DNA of 40,244 bases from Prevotella sp. (lineage in GTDB: Bacteria; Bacteroidota; Bacteroidia; Bacteroidales; Bacteroidaceae), in assembly GCA_016291085.1 (NCBI GenBank), contig JAEEVW010000032.1, forward strand, positions 1 through 40,244, read 5' to 3'. This document shows positions 14,357-23,209 of the stretch, piece by piece. Both the position numbers and the translations under genes were made by a program. The notes under the pieces are model-generated. The model saw only the letters and a program-made list of their open reading frames with translations, was not told where the DNA came from and ran no database searches. Each line of letters opens with the position of its first letter. Within the stretch, counting starts at the first letter, position 1.

Positions 14357-16663
14357 CTACTGTTCTTTGACCGCTGTAATTTTTTTCTTCAATTTATCCA
14401 CGTAAGCATCAATGGTTGCTACAGCCACAATGTTGACCACATCTCTGACGGATGCTCCAAAGTCAACGAAGTGGATGGGTTTGTTGAGTCCCATTTGAAT
14501 CGGACCGATGATTTCTGCGTCGGCTCCAAGCATCTGCAACATCTTGTAGGATGAACGGGCAGAGGTGAGGTTGGGGAAAACGAGCGTGTTGACTTTCTTT
14601 CCCTTCAGTCGGGTAAACGGATACTGTTCGTCGCGTAGCTCGTCGTCAAGTGCAAATCCAAGCTGCAATTCACCATCAATGGGTAAATCAGGATAGTGTT
14701 CCTGCATATACTCAGTTGCATGTTTAACCTTCAAGGCACCATTACTCTGACTGCTTCCGAAGTTCGAGTGGCTGACCATACCTACGACAGGTTTATCGTT
14801 GAAGAACCTCACGCTCTTGCTGGCAAGCTTGGCAATATCGATGAGTGCTTCTGTGTCGGGATCTTCGTTGACCAGCGTGTCTGCAATGTATAGAATACCG
14901 CGGGCAGAGTTGATGATATGCATAGCGGCAAAATGCTTGTACTGAGGTCTGATGCCAATGACTTCCTTTACGACTTTGATGGTGTTCGAATATTTGGTGT
15001 AAAGACCAGTCAGGTAAGCATCTGCCTCACCCGTCTCAACCATCATCATTCCGAAATAGTTGCGCTCGAACATCTTGTCGTTAGCCTCCTGGAAGGTGTA
15101 GCCCTCACGTTGGCGCTTCTCTGTCAGGATGCGGGCGTAGCGTTCGCGACGTTCCTGCTCAGAGGGATGACGCAGGTTGACTATCTCGATACCGTCAATG
15201 TTCAAATCTAATTTCTTGGCCAGCTTAGTAATGACTTCGTCGTTGCCAAGCAGGATGGGATAGCATATCCCTTCTGCCTTTGCCTGTACGGCGGCTTTCA
15301 GCATGGTGGGGTGAACGGCCTCGGCGAATACCACACGCTGTGGATGAGAAGAGGCGGTGGCGTATAGCTGCTGGGTGAGTTTCGTCTCTTGTCCAAGTAA
15401 TACGGAGAGTGAGCGCTTGTATTCGTCCCAGTCTTCAATGGTCTTGCGTGCCACACCGCTCTCGATGGCTGCTTTGGCTACAGCAGCACTCACCTCGGTA
15501 ATGAGTCGTGGATCAACGGGCTTCGGTATGAAATAGTCACGACCGAAAGTAAGGTTGTTAACCTTATAGACGTCGTTCACGATATCGGGGACAGGCTGTT
15601 TGGCCAGATCAGCTATTGCATGAACGGCTGCCAGTTTCATTTCCTCGTTGATGGCTGTGGCATGAACGTCGAGGGCACCGCGGAAAATGTATGGGAAACC
15701 TATTACATTATTAATCTGATTAGGATAGTCCGTGCGTCCTGTTGACATCAGTGTGTCAGGGCGTGCCTCCATCGCATCCTCATAGGATATCTCAGGAACA
15801 GGATTGGCAAGGGCAAAGATGACGGGGTCCTTAGCCATCGTCTTCACCATGTCTTGCGTAAGGACATTGCCTTTAGAAAGACCTACAAAGACGTCGGCTC
15901 CATTGACAGCCTCTTCCAACGTGTGAATGTCTGTGCGCTGGGTAGCAAAGAAACGCTTCTGCTCGTTCAAATCCTGACGGTCGACACTGATGACGCCCTT
16001 GGAGTCGAGCATGACGATGTTTTCCTTCTGGGCACCAATAGCCATATAGAGCTTGGTACAAGAAATAGCAGCAGCACCAGCACCATTGACAACAATCTTC
16101 ACTTTCGTGATGTCCTTGCCATTGACTTCGAGGGCATTTTTCAGTCCTGCGGCAGAAATGATAGCCGTGCCGTGCTGATCGTCGTGCATCACGGGAATGT
16201 CGAGGCTCTTCTTCAGACGCTCTTCGATGTAGAAACACTCGGGCGCCTTGATGTCTTCCAGATTGATACCGCCAAATGTAGGTGCAATCTTCTCCACTGC
16301 TTCGCAGAACTTCTCGGGGTCTTTCTCGTTGACCTCGATGTCGAAGACGTCGATACCGCCATAAATCTTAAAAAGCAATCCTTTACCTTCCATCACGGGC
16401 TTACCGCTCATGGCGCCAATGTCGCCCAAGCCGAGTACTGCCGTACCATTTGAGATCACAGCAACCAGATTGCCCTTATCGGTATATTTATAAGCATCGT
16501 CGGGATTCTCCTGAATTTCCAGACAGGGATAGGCTACACCAGGAGAGTATGCCAGCGACAGGTCGGTTTGTGTACGATACGCTTTGGTAGGTTTTACTTC
16601 AATTTTACCAGGACGCCCCGCCTCATGATATTCAAGGGCGGCTTCTTTGGAAATCTTTACCAT
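14357..16663 (-). CDS. maeB: NADP-dependent malic enzyme with phosphotransacetylase-like domain
   Basis: A 768-residue fusion of the MaeB type. The malic domain is at about 1-160 ([15 protein letters not shown] at 36-50; [16 protein letters not shown] at 80-95). The nucleotide-binding domain is at about 165-400 (HDDQHGTA at 160-167; [10 protein letters not shown] at 191-200). A phosphate-acetyltransferase-like domain runs from about 430 to 760 and ends [17 protein letters not shown]. The enzyme makes pyruvate and reducing power from malate; in this architecture the C-terminal part usually lacks transacetylase activity and serves regulation by acetyl-CoA. cdd lies 33 bp upstream on the same strand, so read-through from its promoter is likely; only a weak TAACTTTA box is seen between them. 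Confidence 0.94.
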   Translation of the reverse strand: MVKISKEAALEYHEAGRPGKIEVKPTKAYRTQTDLSLAYSPGVAYPCLEIQENPDDAYKYTDKGNLVAVISNGTAVLGLGDIGAMSGKPVMEGKGLLFKIYGGIDVFDIEVNEKDPEKFCEAVEKIAPTFGGINLEDIKAPECFYIEERLKKSLDIPVMHDDQHGTAIISAAGLKNALEVNGKDITKVKIVVNGAGAAAISCTKLYMAIGAQKENIVMLDSKGVISVDRQDLNEQKRFFATQRTDIHTLEEAVNGADVFVGLSKGNVLTQDMVKTMAKDPVIFALANPVPEISYEDAMEARPDTLMSTGRTDYPNQINNVIGFPYIFRGALDVHATAINEEMKLAAVHAIADLAKQPVPDIVNDVYKVNNLTFGRDYFIPKPVDPRLITEVSAAVAKAAIESGVARKTIEDWDEYKRSLSVLLGQETKLTQQLYATASSHPQRVVFAEAVHPTMLKAAVQAKAEGICYPILLGNDEVITKLAKKLDLNIDGIEIVNLRHPSEQERRERYARILTEKRQREGYTFQEANDKMFERNYFGMMMVETGEADAYLTGLYTKYSNTIKVVKEVIGIRPQYKHFAAMHIINSARGILYIADTLVNEDPDTEALIDIAKLASKSVRFFNDKPVVGMVSHSNFGSSQSNGALKVKHATEYMQEHYPDLPIDGELQLGFALDDELRDEQYPFTRLKGKKVNTLVFPNLTSARSSYKMLQMLGADAEIIGPIQMGLNKPIHFVDFGASVRDVVNIVAVATIDAYVDKLKKKITAVKEQ

Positions 16664-16695
16664 TTTTAATACTGTATTATTATAAAGTTACTTGT

Positions 16696-17169
16696 TTAGA
16701 ATTCTGTGAACGACAAGGGCATTAACTGTTTGATGTTATCCACTACATATACACAGCGCTGTCCGTAGAGCAGGATGCGTACGGGATGTTGGAATCGGGT
16801 CTCAGTCTCAATGAGCACTTGACGGCATGGACCACAAGGACTGACGGGATGCTCAGTGAATGCTCCCTCTTCATTTCGTGCAGCAATAGCCAACATGACA
16901 ACAGGTTGTTCGGGATATTGTGCACCGGCAGCAAACAATGCAGAACGTTCTGCACAGATGCCTGAGGGAAAAGCAGCATTTTCCTGATTGCAGCCAATGA
17001 TTGTTACCCCATTCTGAAGTTTTAGAGCTGCTCCCACACGGAAATGGGAATAGGGTGAATACGAACGATTTGTTCCTTCTATGGCTTGTTCTATCAACGA
17101 GCGTTCTTCCGCTGTCAATTCATCCATTTGGGCCTCCCAAATTTTGGGTCTAATCTCTAATTCCTTCAT
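16696..17169 (-). CDS. cdd: cytidine deaminase
   Basis: A 157-residue protein of the pyrimidine-salvage type, converting cytidine/deoxycytidine to uridine/deoxyuridine. The zinc site is complete: Cys72-Ala73-Glu74 (GICAERSALF, with Glu as proton shuttle) and PCGPCRQVL with Cys112 and Cys115. The substrate-binding segment GCNQENAAFPSG precedes it. The length is close to the tetrameric family plus a 15-residue N-terminal extension. It is transcribed from a good promoter that interlocks with the one for the divergent glucosaminidase gene, and is probably co-transcribed with maeB. Confidence 0.92.
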   Translation of the reverse strand: MKELEIRPKIWEAQMDELTAEERSLIEQAIEGTNRSYSPYSHFRVGAALKLQNGVTIIGCNQENAAFPSGICAERSALFAAGAQYPEQPVVMLAIAARNEEGAFTEHPVSPCGPCRQVLIETETRFQHPVRILLYGQRCVYVVDNIKQLMPLSFTEF

Positions 17170-17184
17170 AATCTTCCGATTTTT

Positions 17185-17216
17185 GTTGCAAATTTAATTA
17201 TTTTTCTCTACTTTTG
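17185..17216 (+). promoter_or_regulatory. promoter of the glucosaminidase gene
   Basis: TACTTTTG (17209-17216) with GTTG 20 nt upstream (17185-17188). The predicted start is near 17220, giving a leader of about 20 nt. Confidence 0.7.
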
Positions 17217-17220
17217 CAAA
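17189..17220 (-). promoter_or_regulatory. promoter of cdd, interlocked with the divergent promoter
   Basis: Minus strand: TTTG (17217-17220), a 20-nt spacer, then TAAATTTG (17189-17196); predicted start near 17185. The two divergent promoters occupy the same roughly 36 bp, so both cannot be bound by polymerase at once. Confidence 0.75.
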
Positions 17221-17239
17221 ATAATTCAGGTTTTTATTC

Positions 17240-18142
17240 ATGAAACGGATAATATTTTCTATTTTATGCATGTTTGTAGCGTCCCAGATGGTCATTTCTC
17301 AGACCATGAAGTGGAATCAGCGCTATCAGGATTATTTCGATCAGTATAAAGATGTAGCCATAGAGCAGATGTTGAAATACCGTATACCAGCGAGCATCAC
17401 GCTGGCACAGGGGGTATTGGAATCTGCTGCGGGGAAGAGTGAACTTGCCACAAAGGCAAACAATCATTTCGGTATCAAATGTAACGGTTGGACAGGTCGT
17501 AAGGCATATCACGATGATGATGAGCGCAACGAGTGTTTCCGAGCCTACGACAATGCTTATGAGAGTTATCATGATCATTCCGTCTTCCTGACCACCAGCC
17601 GGCGTTATAGCAGTCTTTTCCAGTTAAAGTTGACTGACTATCAAGGATGGGCTAAGGGATTGAAGGCATGTGGTTATGCAACCAGTCCGACCTATGCAAC
17701 AAAACTGATAGAAATCATTCAGCTTTACAAGTTATATCAATATGATAAAGCAAAGGGATATGACAAGTTCCAGGCTCAACAGGTAAAGGAAGGTGACAGC
17801 CGTCGAATCTATGCCTTTAACAAAAACTACTATCTGATAGCCCGTCGTGGTGATACGTTCCGAAGTCTAGCCAAGGAAGTGGATATTTCTTATCGCAAGC
17901 TTGCCAAGTATAATGAGCGTGACAAGAACGACGTGCTGGAGGAGGGGGAAATCGTATGGCTGAAAAAGAAACAGAACAAAGCCCCGAAGGACTATAAGGG
18001 CCGTTTGCACTATGTCAAAAGTGGAGAGTCAATGTATTCTATTTCACAGCGTTACGGCATCAAGTTAAAGAAACTGTATAAGTTGAATGACTTGCCACCA
18101 TATTATCAGATTCATGTAGGTGAAGCCCTCAGATTGAGATAG
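17240..18142 (+). CDS. glucosaminidase-domain protein with LysM repeats
   Basis: A 300-residue exported protein. A signal peptide is seen at 1-20 (MKR start, hydrophobic core, ending SQT). The glucosaminidase domain is at about 25-165: LAQGVLESAAGKSELATKANNHFGIKC carries the catalytic Glu of the FlgJ/AtlA type, and the Trp/Tyr-rich remainder includes YSSLFQLKLTDYQGWAKGLK. Two LysM modules follow, at about 205-245 (weak) and about 253-299 (HYVKSGESMYSISQRYGIKL, clear). It should cut N-acetylglucosaminyl linkages of peptidoglycan in the periplasm and work in wall remodelling or cell separation. It converges with the next gene with no gap, so 3' ends are shared. Confidence 0.88.
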   Translation: MKRIIFSILCMFVASQMVISQTMKWNQRYQDYFDQYKDVAIEQMLKYRIPASITLAQGVLESAAGKSELATKANNHFGIKCNGWTGRKAYHDDDERNECFRAYDNAYESYHDHSVFLTTSRRYSSLFQLKLTDYQGWAKGLKACGYATSPTYATKLIEIIQLYKLYQYDKAKGYDKFQAQQVKEGDSRRIYAFNKNYYLIARRGDTFRSLAKEVDISYRKLAKYNERDKNDVLEEGEIVWLKKKQNKAPKDYKGRLHYVKSGESMYSISQRYGIKLKKLYKLNDLPPYYQIHVGEALRLR

Positions 18143-18583
18143 TTATTCAGCGAACAATTTATTCATGAAGTCGGTAAGGTCTTTATCCAGACCTTTCATC
18201 AATTCCTCGTCGATAATGACGGTATCGTCGTCAACGACATAGAGTTCTTCGAGACTCTCGTGGTCTTCATCTTCAAGGACAAAGGAATAAGGTTTCAGAA
18301 TCGACATGGCCTCTATCTGCTCTTTGTGCTTGTTTAGCACCATGCGCAATGTGCTGGCGACATCGCCATAGAAGGTGTCATCCTTATTTTCAATCCATTG
18401 TTCTACAATGCAACGGTTAACTTCGTTGTCGTCATCGTCGAATGCCACCAGTTCACCTGTTTCCTGGTTAACTCTCAAGTGGATGTCCGTCAATATGCTG
18501 GCCTCTTCCGTTGTAGGGAATTTGTCGACTATCTTACGGATGGCACGTTCCACTTCTTGTAGTGTCTGTTCGTTTGCTTTCAT
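18143..18583 (-). CDS. conserved hypothetical acidic protein
   Basis: A 146-residue strongly acidic protein (many Asp/Glu, e.g. FDDDDNEVN and LEDEDHESLEELYVVDDD). No signal peptide or membrane helix is seen. It starts with a helix (EVERAIRKIVDKFP). It has a perfect promoter of its own, and proteins of this look occur in many Bacteroidales as far as I remember, so it is a real gene. No function can be given. It is convergent and abutting with the glucosaminidase gene, and divergent from rseC. Confidence 0.8.
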   Translation of the reverse strand: MKANEQTLQEVERAIRKIVDKFPTTEEASILTDIHLRVNQETGELVAFDDDDNEVNRCIVEQWIENKDDTFYGDVASTLRMVLNKHKEQIEAMSILKPYSFVLEDEDHESLEELYVVDDDTVIIDEELMKGLDKDLTDFMNKLFAE

Positions 18584-18604
18584 CTGTTTTTGCCTTTAAC
18601 GACG

Positions 18605-18636
18605 CAAAAGTATGAAAAAAATCAGATAATTGCAAA
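18605..18636 (-). promoter_or_regulatory. promoter of the acidic hypothetical gene
   Basis: Minus strand: TTTG (18633-18636), a 20-nt spacer, then TACTTTTG (18605-18612). Predicted start near 18601. Confidence 0.8.
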
Positions 18637-18697
18637 CGATTACGACTTTTTTTCGAAAAAACTTAAATAAATACATGTTTAATTCATATTTTTATCG

Positions 18698-18705
18698 TAC
18701 CTTTG
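18698..18705 (+). promoter_or_regulatory. -7 box of the rseC-rnf operon
   Basis: TACCTTTG, a perfect -7 element; the upstream TTTG is not clear. The predicted start near 18709 rules out the in-frame ATGs at 18630 and 18675 and supports ATG 18741 for rseC. Confidence 0.75.
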
Positions 18706-18740
18706 CAAAAATAATTCTGCAAACTCGAGATTGCAAACTA

Positions 18741-19160
18741 ATGAGTACTAAGATAAGTCATTCGGGGGTTATAGAACGCATAGAGCCTGACAAGGTACAA
18801 GTACGCATTGTTCAGACTTCAGCCTGTGCTGCTTGTAAAGTGGCGGGCTATTGTAGTGCTGCCGAGTCAAAAGAAAAGCTTATCGATGTGTTTGGCAAAA
18901 CTGCTACCAGAAATTTGCAGGTGGGCCAACAGGTAACGGTAATTACTTCTGGTGTTGTTGCTGCAAAGGCATTGTTATGGGGGTTCGGTCTTCCTCTTGT
19001 CTTGTTGGTGGCGGTATTGATAATTGTACTGATTGCGACATCTAACGAGGGCCTTGCAGCATTATGTGCACTGACTGCACTCGTTCCTTATTATTTTGTG
19101 CTGTGGCTGTTGCGTAACCGAATGCGCGACGAACTCAATTTCCAGATCGTGACATCATAA
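18741..19160 (+). CDS. rseC: RseC/MucC-like membrane protein heading the Rnf operon
   Basis: A 139-residue protein. The N-terminal cytosolic part carries the SoxR-reducing/RseC Cys motif CAACKVAGYC (a Cys-x2-Cys-x5-Cys cluster at about residues 28-37). Two transmembrane helices follow, at about 76-98 and 102-122 (VVAAKALLWGFGLPLVLLV..., ALCALTALVPYYFV). Members of this family lie at the head of rnf operons in Bacteroidetes and are thought to help assemble or tune the Rnf/Rsx complex. The 35-bp gap to rnfB has no terminator. The start was chosen by the promoter position and family length. Confidence 0.88.
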   Translation: MSTKISHSGVIERIEPDKVQVRIVQTSACAACKVAGYCSAAESKEKLIDVFGKTATRNLQVGQQVTVITSGVVAAKALLWGFGLPLVLLVAVLIIVLIATSNEGLAALCALTALVPYYFVLWLLRNRMRDELNFQIVTS

Positions 19161-19195
19161 CAAACTAAAACAAATAAACAAAAACAAGTAACTTT

Positions 19196-20134
19196 ATGAA
19201 TTTCATTTTGATTGCAGTATTAGTGCTGGGTGCTATCGGACTGATTGCCGCTCTGGTGCTGTACGTCTGCTCCAAGAAGTTCTATGTCTACGAAGACCCG
19301 CGTATTGCTCAGGTTACAGAGCAACTGCCTGGTGCAAACTGTGGCGGATGTGGCTTTGCAGGCTGTGGCGGCTTGGCTGATGCACTGGTCAAAGGTGCTG
19401 ATGCAGGAAGCCTCGAAGGACTGATGTGTCCTGTGGGCGGACAAGAAGTGATGGGAAAAGTGGCCGACCTGCTGGGTATGGCCATTGCCAACGGTGAGCC
19501 GAAGATTGCCGTTGTGCGTTGTAATGGAACATGTGCCTTGCGCCCGAAAATTGCAGAGTACAGTGGTTTGCGCACTTGTGCAGCCATGAACTCATGTGGT
19601 GCTGGCGAGACGGCTTGTGGCTTTGGCTGTCTGGGTTGTGGCGACTGTGTGGCCGCTTGCCAGTTCGATGCCATCCACATGAATCCTGAAACTGGTCTTC
19701 CCGAGGTTGACGAAGAGAAGTGTGTGGCTTGCGGTGCCTGTGTCAAGGCTTGTCCTCGCAACATCATTGAGCTTCGTAAGAAGGGACCGAAGGGTAGGAG
19801 AGTGTTCGTATCGTGTGTCAACAAAGACAAGGGTCCTGTGGCCATGAAGGCTTGTAAGGCTGCCTGTATCGGTTGTGGCAAGTGCGAGAAGGAGTGTAAG
19901 TTCGATGCCATCAAGATTGAGAACAATGTCTGCTACATTGACCACGAGAAATGCCGCATCTGCCGTAAGTGCGTTGTAGTATGTCCTACGAAGGCCATCC
20001 ATGACGTCAACTTCCCAACACCTGCTCCTCAGCCCAAACCCAAGGAGGAGGCCCCCAAGGTTGCTCCTGCTCCTAAGGCTGAAGAGAAACCTGCTAATGT
20101 TGAACCAGAAGTAAAGAAGGAGGAACAAGCATGA
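19196..20134 (+). CDS. rnfB: Rnf complex subunit B, polyferredoxin
   Basis: A 312-residue protein. One N-terminal membrane helix (about 3-25) precedes the Fe-S domain CGGCGFAGCGG...CP (about 49-78). Four ferredoxin-type 4Fe-4S motifs follow (CLGCGDCVAACQ, CVACGACVKACP, CIGCGKCEKEC, CRICRKCVVVCP). A Pro/Lys/Glu-rich tail (about 275-312) looks disordered. RnfB takes electrons from ferredoxin and passes them into the membrane complex that pumps Na+ or H+ while reducing NAD+. Its stop overlaps the rnfC ATG (20131-20134). Confidence 0.95.
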   Translation: MNFILIAVLVLGAIGLIAALVLYVCSKKFYVYEDPRIAQVTEQLPGANCGGCGFAGCGGLADALVKGADAGSLEGLMCPVGGQEVMGKVADLLGMAIANGEPKIAVVRCNGTCALRPKIAEYSGLRTCAAMNSCGAGETACGFGCLGCGDCVAACQFDAIHMNPETGLPEVDEEKCVACGACVKACPRNIIELRKKGPKGRRVFVSCVNKDKGPVAMKACKAACIGCGKCEKECKFDAIKIENNVCYIDHEKCRICRKCVVVCPTKAIHDVNFPTPAPQPKPKEEAPKVAPAPKAEEKPANVEPEVKKEEQA

Positions 20135-21504
20135 ACGTAAGAACATTCCGTATTGGTGGTGTCCACCCCGAAGAGAATAAGCTGACTCACGAGGCTGTCA
20201 CTCAGGTGGCAGCATTGCCTAAACAGGTCATCTTCCCGTTGGGCCAGCACATTGGTGCTCCTGCCAAACCCGTTGTCCAGAAAGGCGACAAAGTGAAGGT
20301 GGGTACAATGATTGCCGAGGCTGGCGGTTTTGTGTCGGCTCCTATTTATTCCAGTGTCAGCGGTACCGTGTTCAAGATTGATACTGCTGTCGATGCTACC
20401 GGCTATCGCAAGCCCGTTATTATTATTAATGTAGAAGGCGACGAGTGGGAAGAGACCATCGACCGCTCCGACAAGTTGGAACTGGTGAAAGACCATCCTG
20501 AACTCACACCTGAAGAGATTGTCAACCGAATCAAAGAGGCTGGCGTCGTGGGTATGGGCGGAGCCTGTTTCCCCACCTTTATCAAACTTTGTCCACCGCC
20601 TACAGCAAAGGCTGAGTGCGTCATCATCAATGCCGTAGAGTGCGAGCCTTACATCACAGCCGACTTCCGTCTGATGATGGAGAAGGCCGATCAGATTTTG
20701 GTTGGCTTGGAACTGCTGATGAAGGGCGCCAAGGTAAACAAAGGCTACATTGGTATCGAGACCAACAAGATGCCTGCCATCGAACTGCTTACGAAGAAAT
20801 GCGCCGAGGTATTCGGGGGAACCGAATACAGCGTTGAGGTTGTACCCTTGAAGCAGCGCTATCCGCAGGGTGGTGAAAAGCAGTTGGTCGATGCTGTTAT
20901 TCGTCGTCAGGTGCCTGCTCCTCCTGCCATTCCTGTGAATGTTGGTGCCATCGTGCAGAACGTAGGTACAGCCTTCGCTGTCTATGAGGCTGTGATGAAG
21001 CACAAGCCTCTGTTCGAGCGCTACACCACCGTAACTGGCAAGCAGGTGAAGAATCCAGGCAATTTCCTAGTCCGTATGGGTACGCCGATGAAGGACTTAA
21101 TTGATGCTTGTGGCGGTATGCCCGAGGGCGACAACAAGCTGTTGGCTGGTGGTCCGATGATGGGTAAAGCTTTGACATCTACCGAAGTACCTATCTGTAA
21201 AGGAACCAACTCGGTGACTATCATCTCTGGTGAGGAGGCTTTCCGTAAGGAGCCTAACCCCTGTATCCGCTGTGCCAAGTGTGTATCGGCATGTCCGATG
21301 GGCTTGGAGCCCTATCTGTTGGCTAAGCTGGCTGCTGTACAAAATTGGGAACGTGCCGAGAAAGAAGAGGTTGTCAGTTGTATCGAGTGTGGCTCATGCC
21401 AGTTCACTTGTCCTGCCCACCGTCCGCTGCTCGACAACATCCGTCAGGCTAAGTCGACTGTCATGGGAATCATTCGTGCGCGTGCAGCAGCAGCCAAGAA
21501 ATAG
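20131..21504 (+). CDS. rnfC: Rnf complex subunit C, NADH/FMN-binding
   Basis: A 457-residue peripheral subunit. It has an N-terminal barrel-sandwich-like part (HIGAPAKPVVQKGDKVKVG), a flavin/NADH-binding Rossmann-type domain with AGVVGMGGACFPTFIKL at about 139-155, a SLBB-like segment, and two 4Fe-4S motifs near the C-terminus (CIRCAKCVSACPMG and CIECGSCQFTCP). It passes electrons to NAD+ at the cytosolic face. It overlaps rnfB by 4 nt and is separated from rnfD by 62 bp filled with heptamer repeats. Confidence 0.95.
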   Translation: MNVRTFRIGGVHPEENKLTHEAVTQVAALPKQVIFPLGQHIGAPAKPVVQKGDKVKVGTMIAEAGGFVSAPIYSSVSGTVFKIDTAVDATGYRKPVIIINVEGDEWEETIDRSDKLELVKDHPELTPEEIVNRIKEAGVVGMGGACFPTFIKLCPPPTAKAECVIINAVECEPYITADFRLMMEKADQILVGLELLMKGAKVNKGYIGIETNKMPAIELLTKKCAEVFGGTEYSVEVVPLKQRYPQGGEKQLVDAVIRRQVPAPPAIPVNVGAIVQNVGTAFAVYEAVMKHKPLFERYTTVTGKQVKNPGNFLVRMGTPMKDLIDACGGMPEGDNKLLAGGPMMGKALTSTEVPICKGTNSVTIISGEEAFRKEPNPCIRCAKCVSACPMGLEPYLLAKLAAVQNWERAEKEEVVSCIECGSCQFTCPAHRPLLDNIRQAKSTVMGIIRARAAAAKK

Positions 21505-21505
21505 T

Positions 21506-21561
21506 AAAATCAGAAAATTGAGAAATAAATCGTAAATCGTAAATTGTAAAATAGAAAATTC
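21506..21561 (+). repeat. heptamer micro-array between rnfC and rnfD
   Basis: The clear core is AAATCGT, AAATCGT, AAATTGT (21527-21547). A-rich 7-bp blocks continue in register on both sides, AAAATCA/GAAAATT/GAGAAAT before and AAAATAG/AAAATTC after. It fills the whole gap and is A-rich, unlike the flanking genes. Confidence 0.65.
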
Positions 21562-21566
21562 TCAAT

Positions 21567-22565
21567 ATGAGTAAGTTAATTGTATCACTTTCACCTCATG
21601 CACACGGCACCGATACTGTGGAGCGCAACATGTATGGCGTCATCATCGCCCTGTTGCCTGCCCTGCTGGTGTCGTTCTATTTCTTTGGCCTCGGTTCGGC
21701 CATAGTCTGTGCTACGAGTGTTGTGGCCTGCGTCTTCTTCGAGTGGGCTATCAATAAATTTATGCTTAAGAACGAGCGTACCACTGTTTGCGACGGCTCT
21801 GCCATCCTCACTGGTCTGCTGCTTGGTTTCAACATGCCGTCCAACCTCCCCATCTGGATTATCATCATTGGTGCACTGTTTGCCATTGGTGTTGCCAAGA
21901 TGACGTTCGGAGGTCTGGGCAACAACCTCTTCAATCCTGCACTCGTAGGTCGTGCAGCACTGTTAGTGGCCTTTCCTGCTCAGATGACCACATGGCCTGT
22001 CGCAGGACAACTGACCAGCTATCTCGATGCTGAGACAGGTGCCACCCCCTTGGCAATCATGAAGGATGCCATCAAGACGGGAGATGCCAGCATTCTCGAC
22101 CAGCTGCCCTCGTCGCTTGACCTCCTCATTGGTAATCATCCCGCCGGAGCTGGTGCACTGGGCGAAATCTGTGGTCTCGCCCTACTGCTGGGTCTGGCTT
22201 ATATGCTGTGGAAGAAGATTATTACATGGCACATCCCCGTATCCATCATTGGTACCGTCTTCATTCTGGCTGCCATCATGCATTTGGCTAATCCTGCTTA
22301 TGCTGATCCCGTCAGCGTTATCTTCTCGGGTGGTCTGATGCTGGGAGCTATCTTCATGGCTACCGACTATGTTACCTCGCCAATGACAGCCAAAGGACAG
22401 TTGATCTATGGTGTCGCCATTGGTGTGCTGACAGTCGTCATCCGTAACTGGGGTGCTTATCCTGAGGGTATGTCGTTCGCTATCCTTATCATGAACGCCT
22501 TTACACCTCTTATTAATACATACGTGAAACCCAAGCGCTTCGGTGAAGTGCCTGCTAAGAACTAA
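21567..22565 (+). CDS. rnfD: Rnf complex subunit D, membrane flavoprotein
   Basis: A 332-residue membrane protein with about 8-10 hydrophobic helices. The covalent-flavin motif is at TGATPLAIM, with Thr160 as the residue expected to carry FMN through a phosphoester bond. The LLGFNMPSN and GGLGNNLFNPALVGRA segments are typical of RnfD/NqrB. It forms the ion-conducting core with the A, E and G subunits. The stop is followed by a strong Shine-Dalgarno sequence for rnfG. Confidence 0.95.
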   Translation: MSKLIVSLSPHAHGTDTVERNMYGVIIALLPALLVSFYFFGLGSAIVCATSVVACVFFEWAINKFMLKNERTTVCDGSAILTGLLLGFNMPSNLPIWIIIIGALFAIGVAKMTFGGLGNNLFNPALVGRAALLVAFPAQMTTWPVAGQLTSYLDAETGATPLAIMKDAIKTGDASILDQLPSSLDLLIGNHPAGAGALGEICGLALLLGLAYMLWKKIITWHIPVSIIGTVFILAAIMHLANPAYADPVSVIFSGGLMLGAIFMATDYVTSPMTAKGQLIYGVAIGVLTVVIRNWGAYPEGMSFAILIMNAFTPLINTYVKPKRFGEVPAKN

Positions 22566-22570
22566 GGAGG
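22564..22570 (+). promoter_or_regulatory. strong Shine-Dalgarno of rnfG
   Basis: AAGGAGG, 7 nt before ATG 22578, overlapping the rnfD stop region. Such a full site is rare in this phylum, where initiation usually depends on A-rich leaders. Confidence 0.75.
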
Positions 22571-22577
22571 ACCGGCT

Positions 22578-23207
22578 ATGAAGAAATTAGAATCATCATT
22601 ACTGAATATGTTGCTGGTACTCACTGGAGTAGCAGTCGTGATGGGTGGTATCCTGGCTTATGTGAACCACCTGACAGAAGGTCCTATTGCCGAGCAGAAG
22701 AAACTGGCACTCGACAACGGTATCAAGACCGTTATGGTGTGCAACGAGCTGAGCGTTGCCGAACCCATAGAGGTTAAGCAGAACGTTGACGGCAAGGAAC
22801 TGACCTATCTTATCTACCAGGCTAAGGATAAGGACGGAAATGACCTCGGTGCTGCCGTAGAGTCCACCACAATGGGCTTTGGCGGTGACCTGAGGGTGCT
22901 GGTGGGCTTCGACCCTGAAGGCAAGATTCTGGGCTACACACTTTTGGAACATGCCGAGACCCCGGGTTTGGGTGCTAAGGCCGACAAGTGGTTCCAGAAG
23001 GGCGAGAAGGGCGATATCATCGGAAAAGATCCCAAGGAGCCTCTGACCGTATCAAAGGACGGTGGACAGGTTGACGCCATCACCGCTTCAACCATCACCT
23101 CACGTGCCTTCCTGAAAGCTGTGAACAATGCGTATAATGCTTATAAGGTCACTCCAGCTGCCGATGCAGAGACGGGTGCCACGAAACAAGAAAAAGAGGA
23201 GGATTAA
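22578..23207 (+). CDS. rnfG: Rnf complex subunit G, covalent FMN protein
   Basis: A 209-residue protein with one N-terminal membrane helix (about 9-30) and a periplasmic flavin domain (FMN_bind). The flavinylation region reads DAITASTITSRAF; Thr172 sits where the modified Thr of the usual SGATxTS motif lies, but the preceding SGA is TAS here. The LEHAETPGLGAKAD segment is typical. It relays electrons between RnfD and other subunits. It is preceded by the strongest ribosome-binding site in the operon. The C-terminal tail is charged and probably disordered. Confidence 0.93.
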   Translation: MKKLESSLLNMLLVLTGVAVVMGGILAYVNHLTEGPIAEQKKLALDNGIKTVMVCNELSVAEPIEVKQNVDGKELTYLIYQAKDKDGNDLGAAVESTTMGFGGDLRVLVGFDPEGKILGYTLLEHAETPGLGAKADKWFQKGEKGDIIGKDPKEPLTVSKDGGQVDAITASTITSRAFLKAVNNAYNAYKVTPAADAETGATKQEKEED

Positions 23208-23209
23208 TT

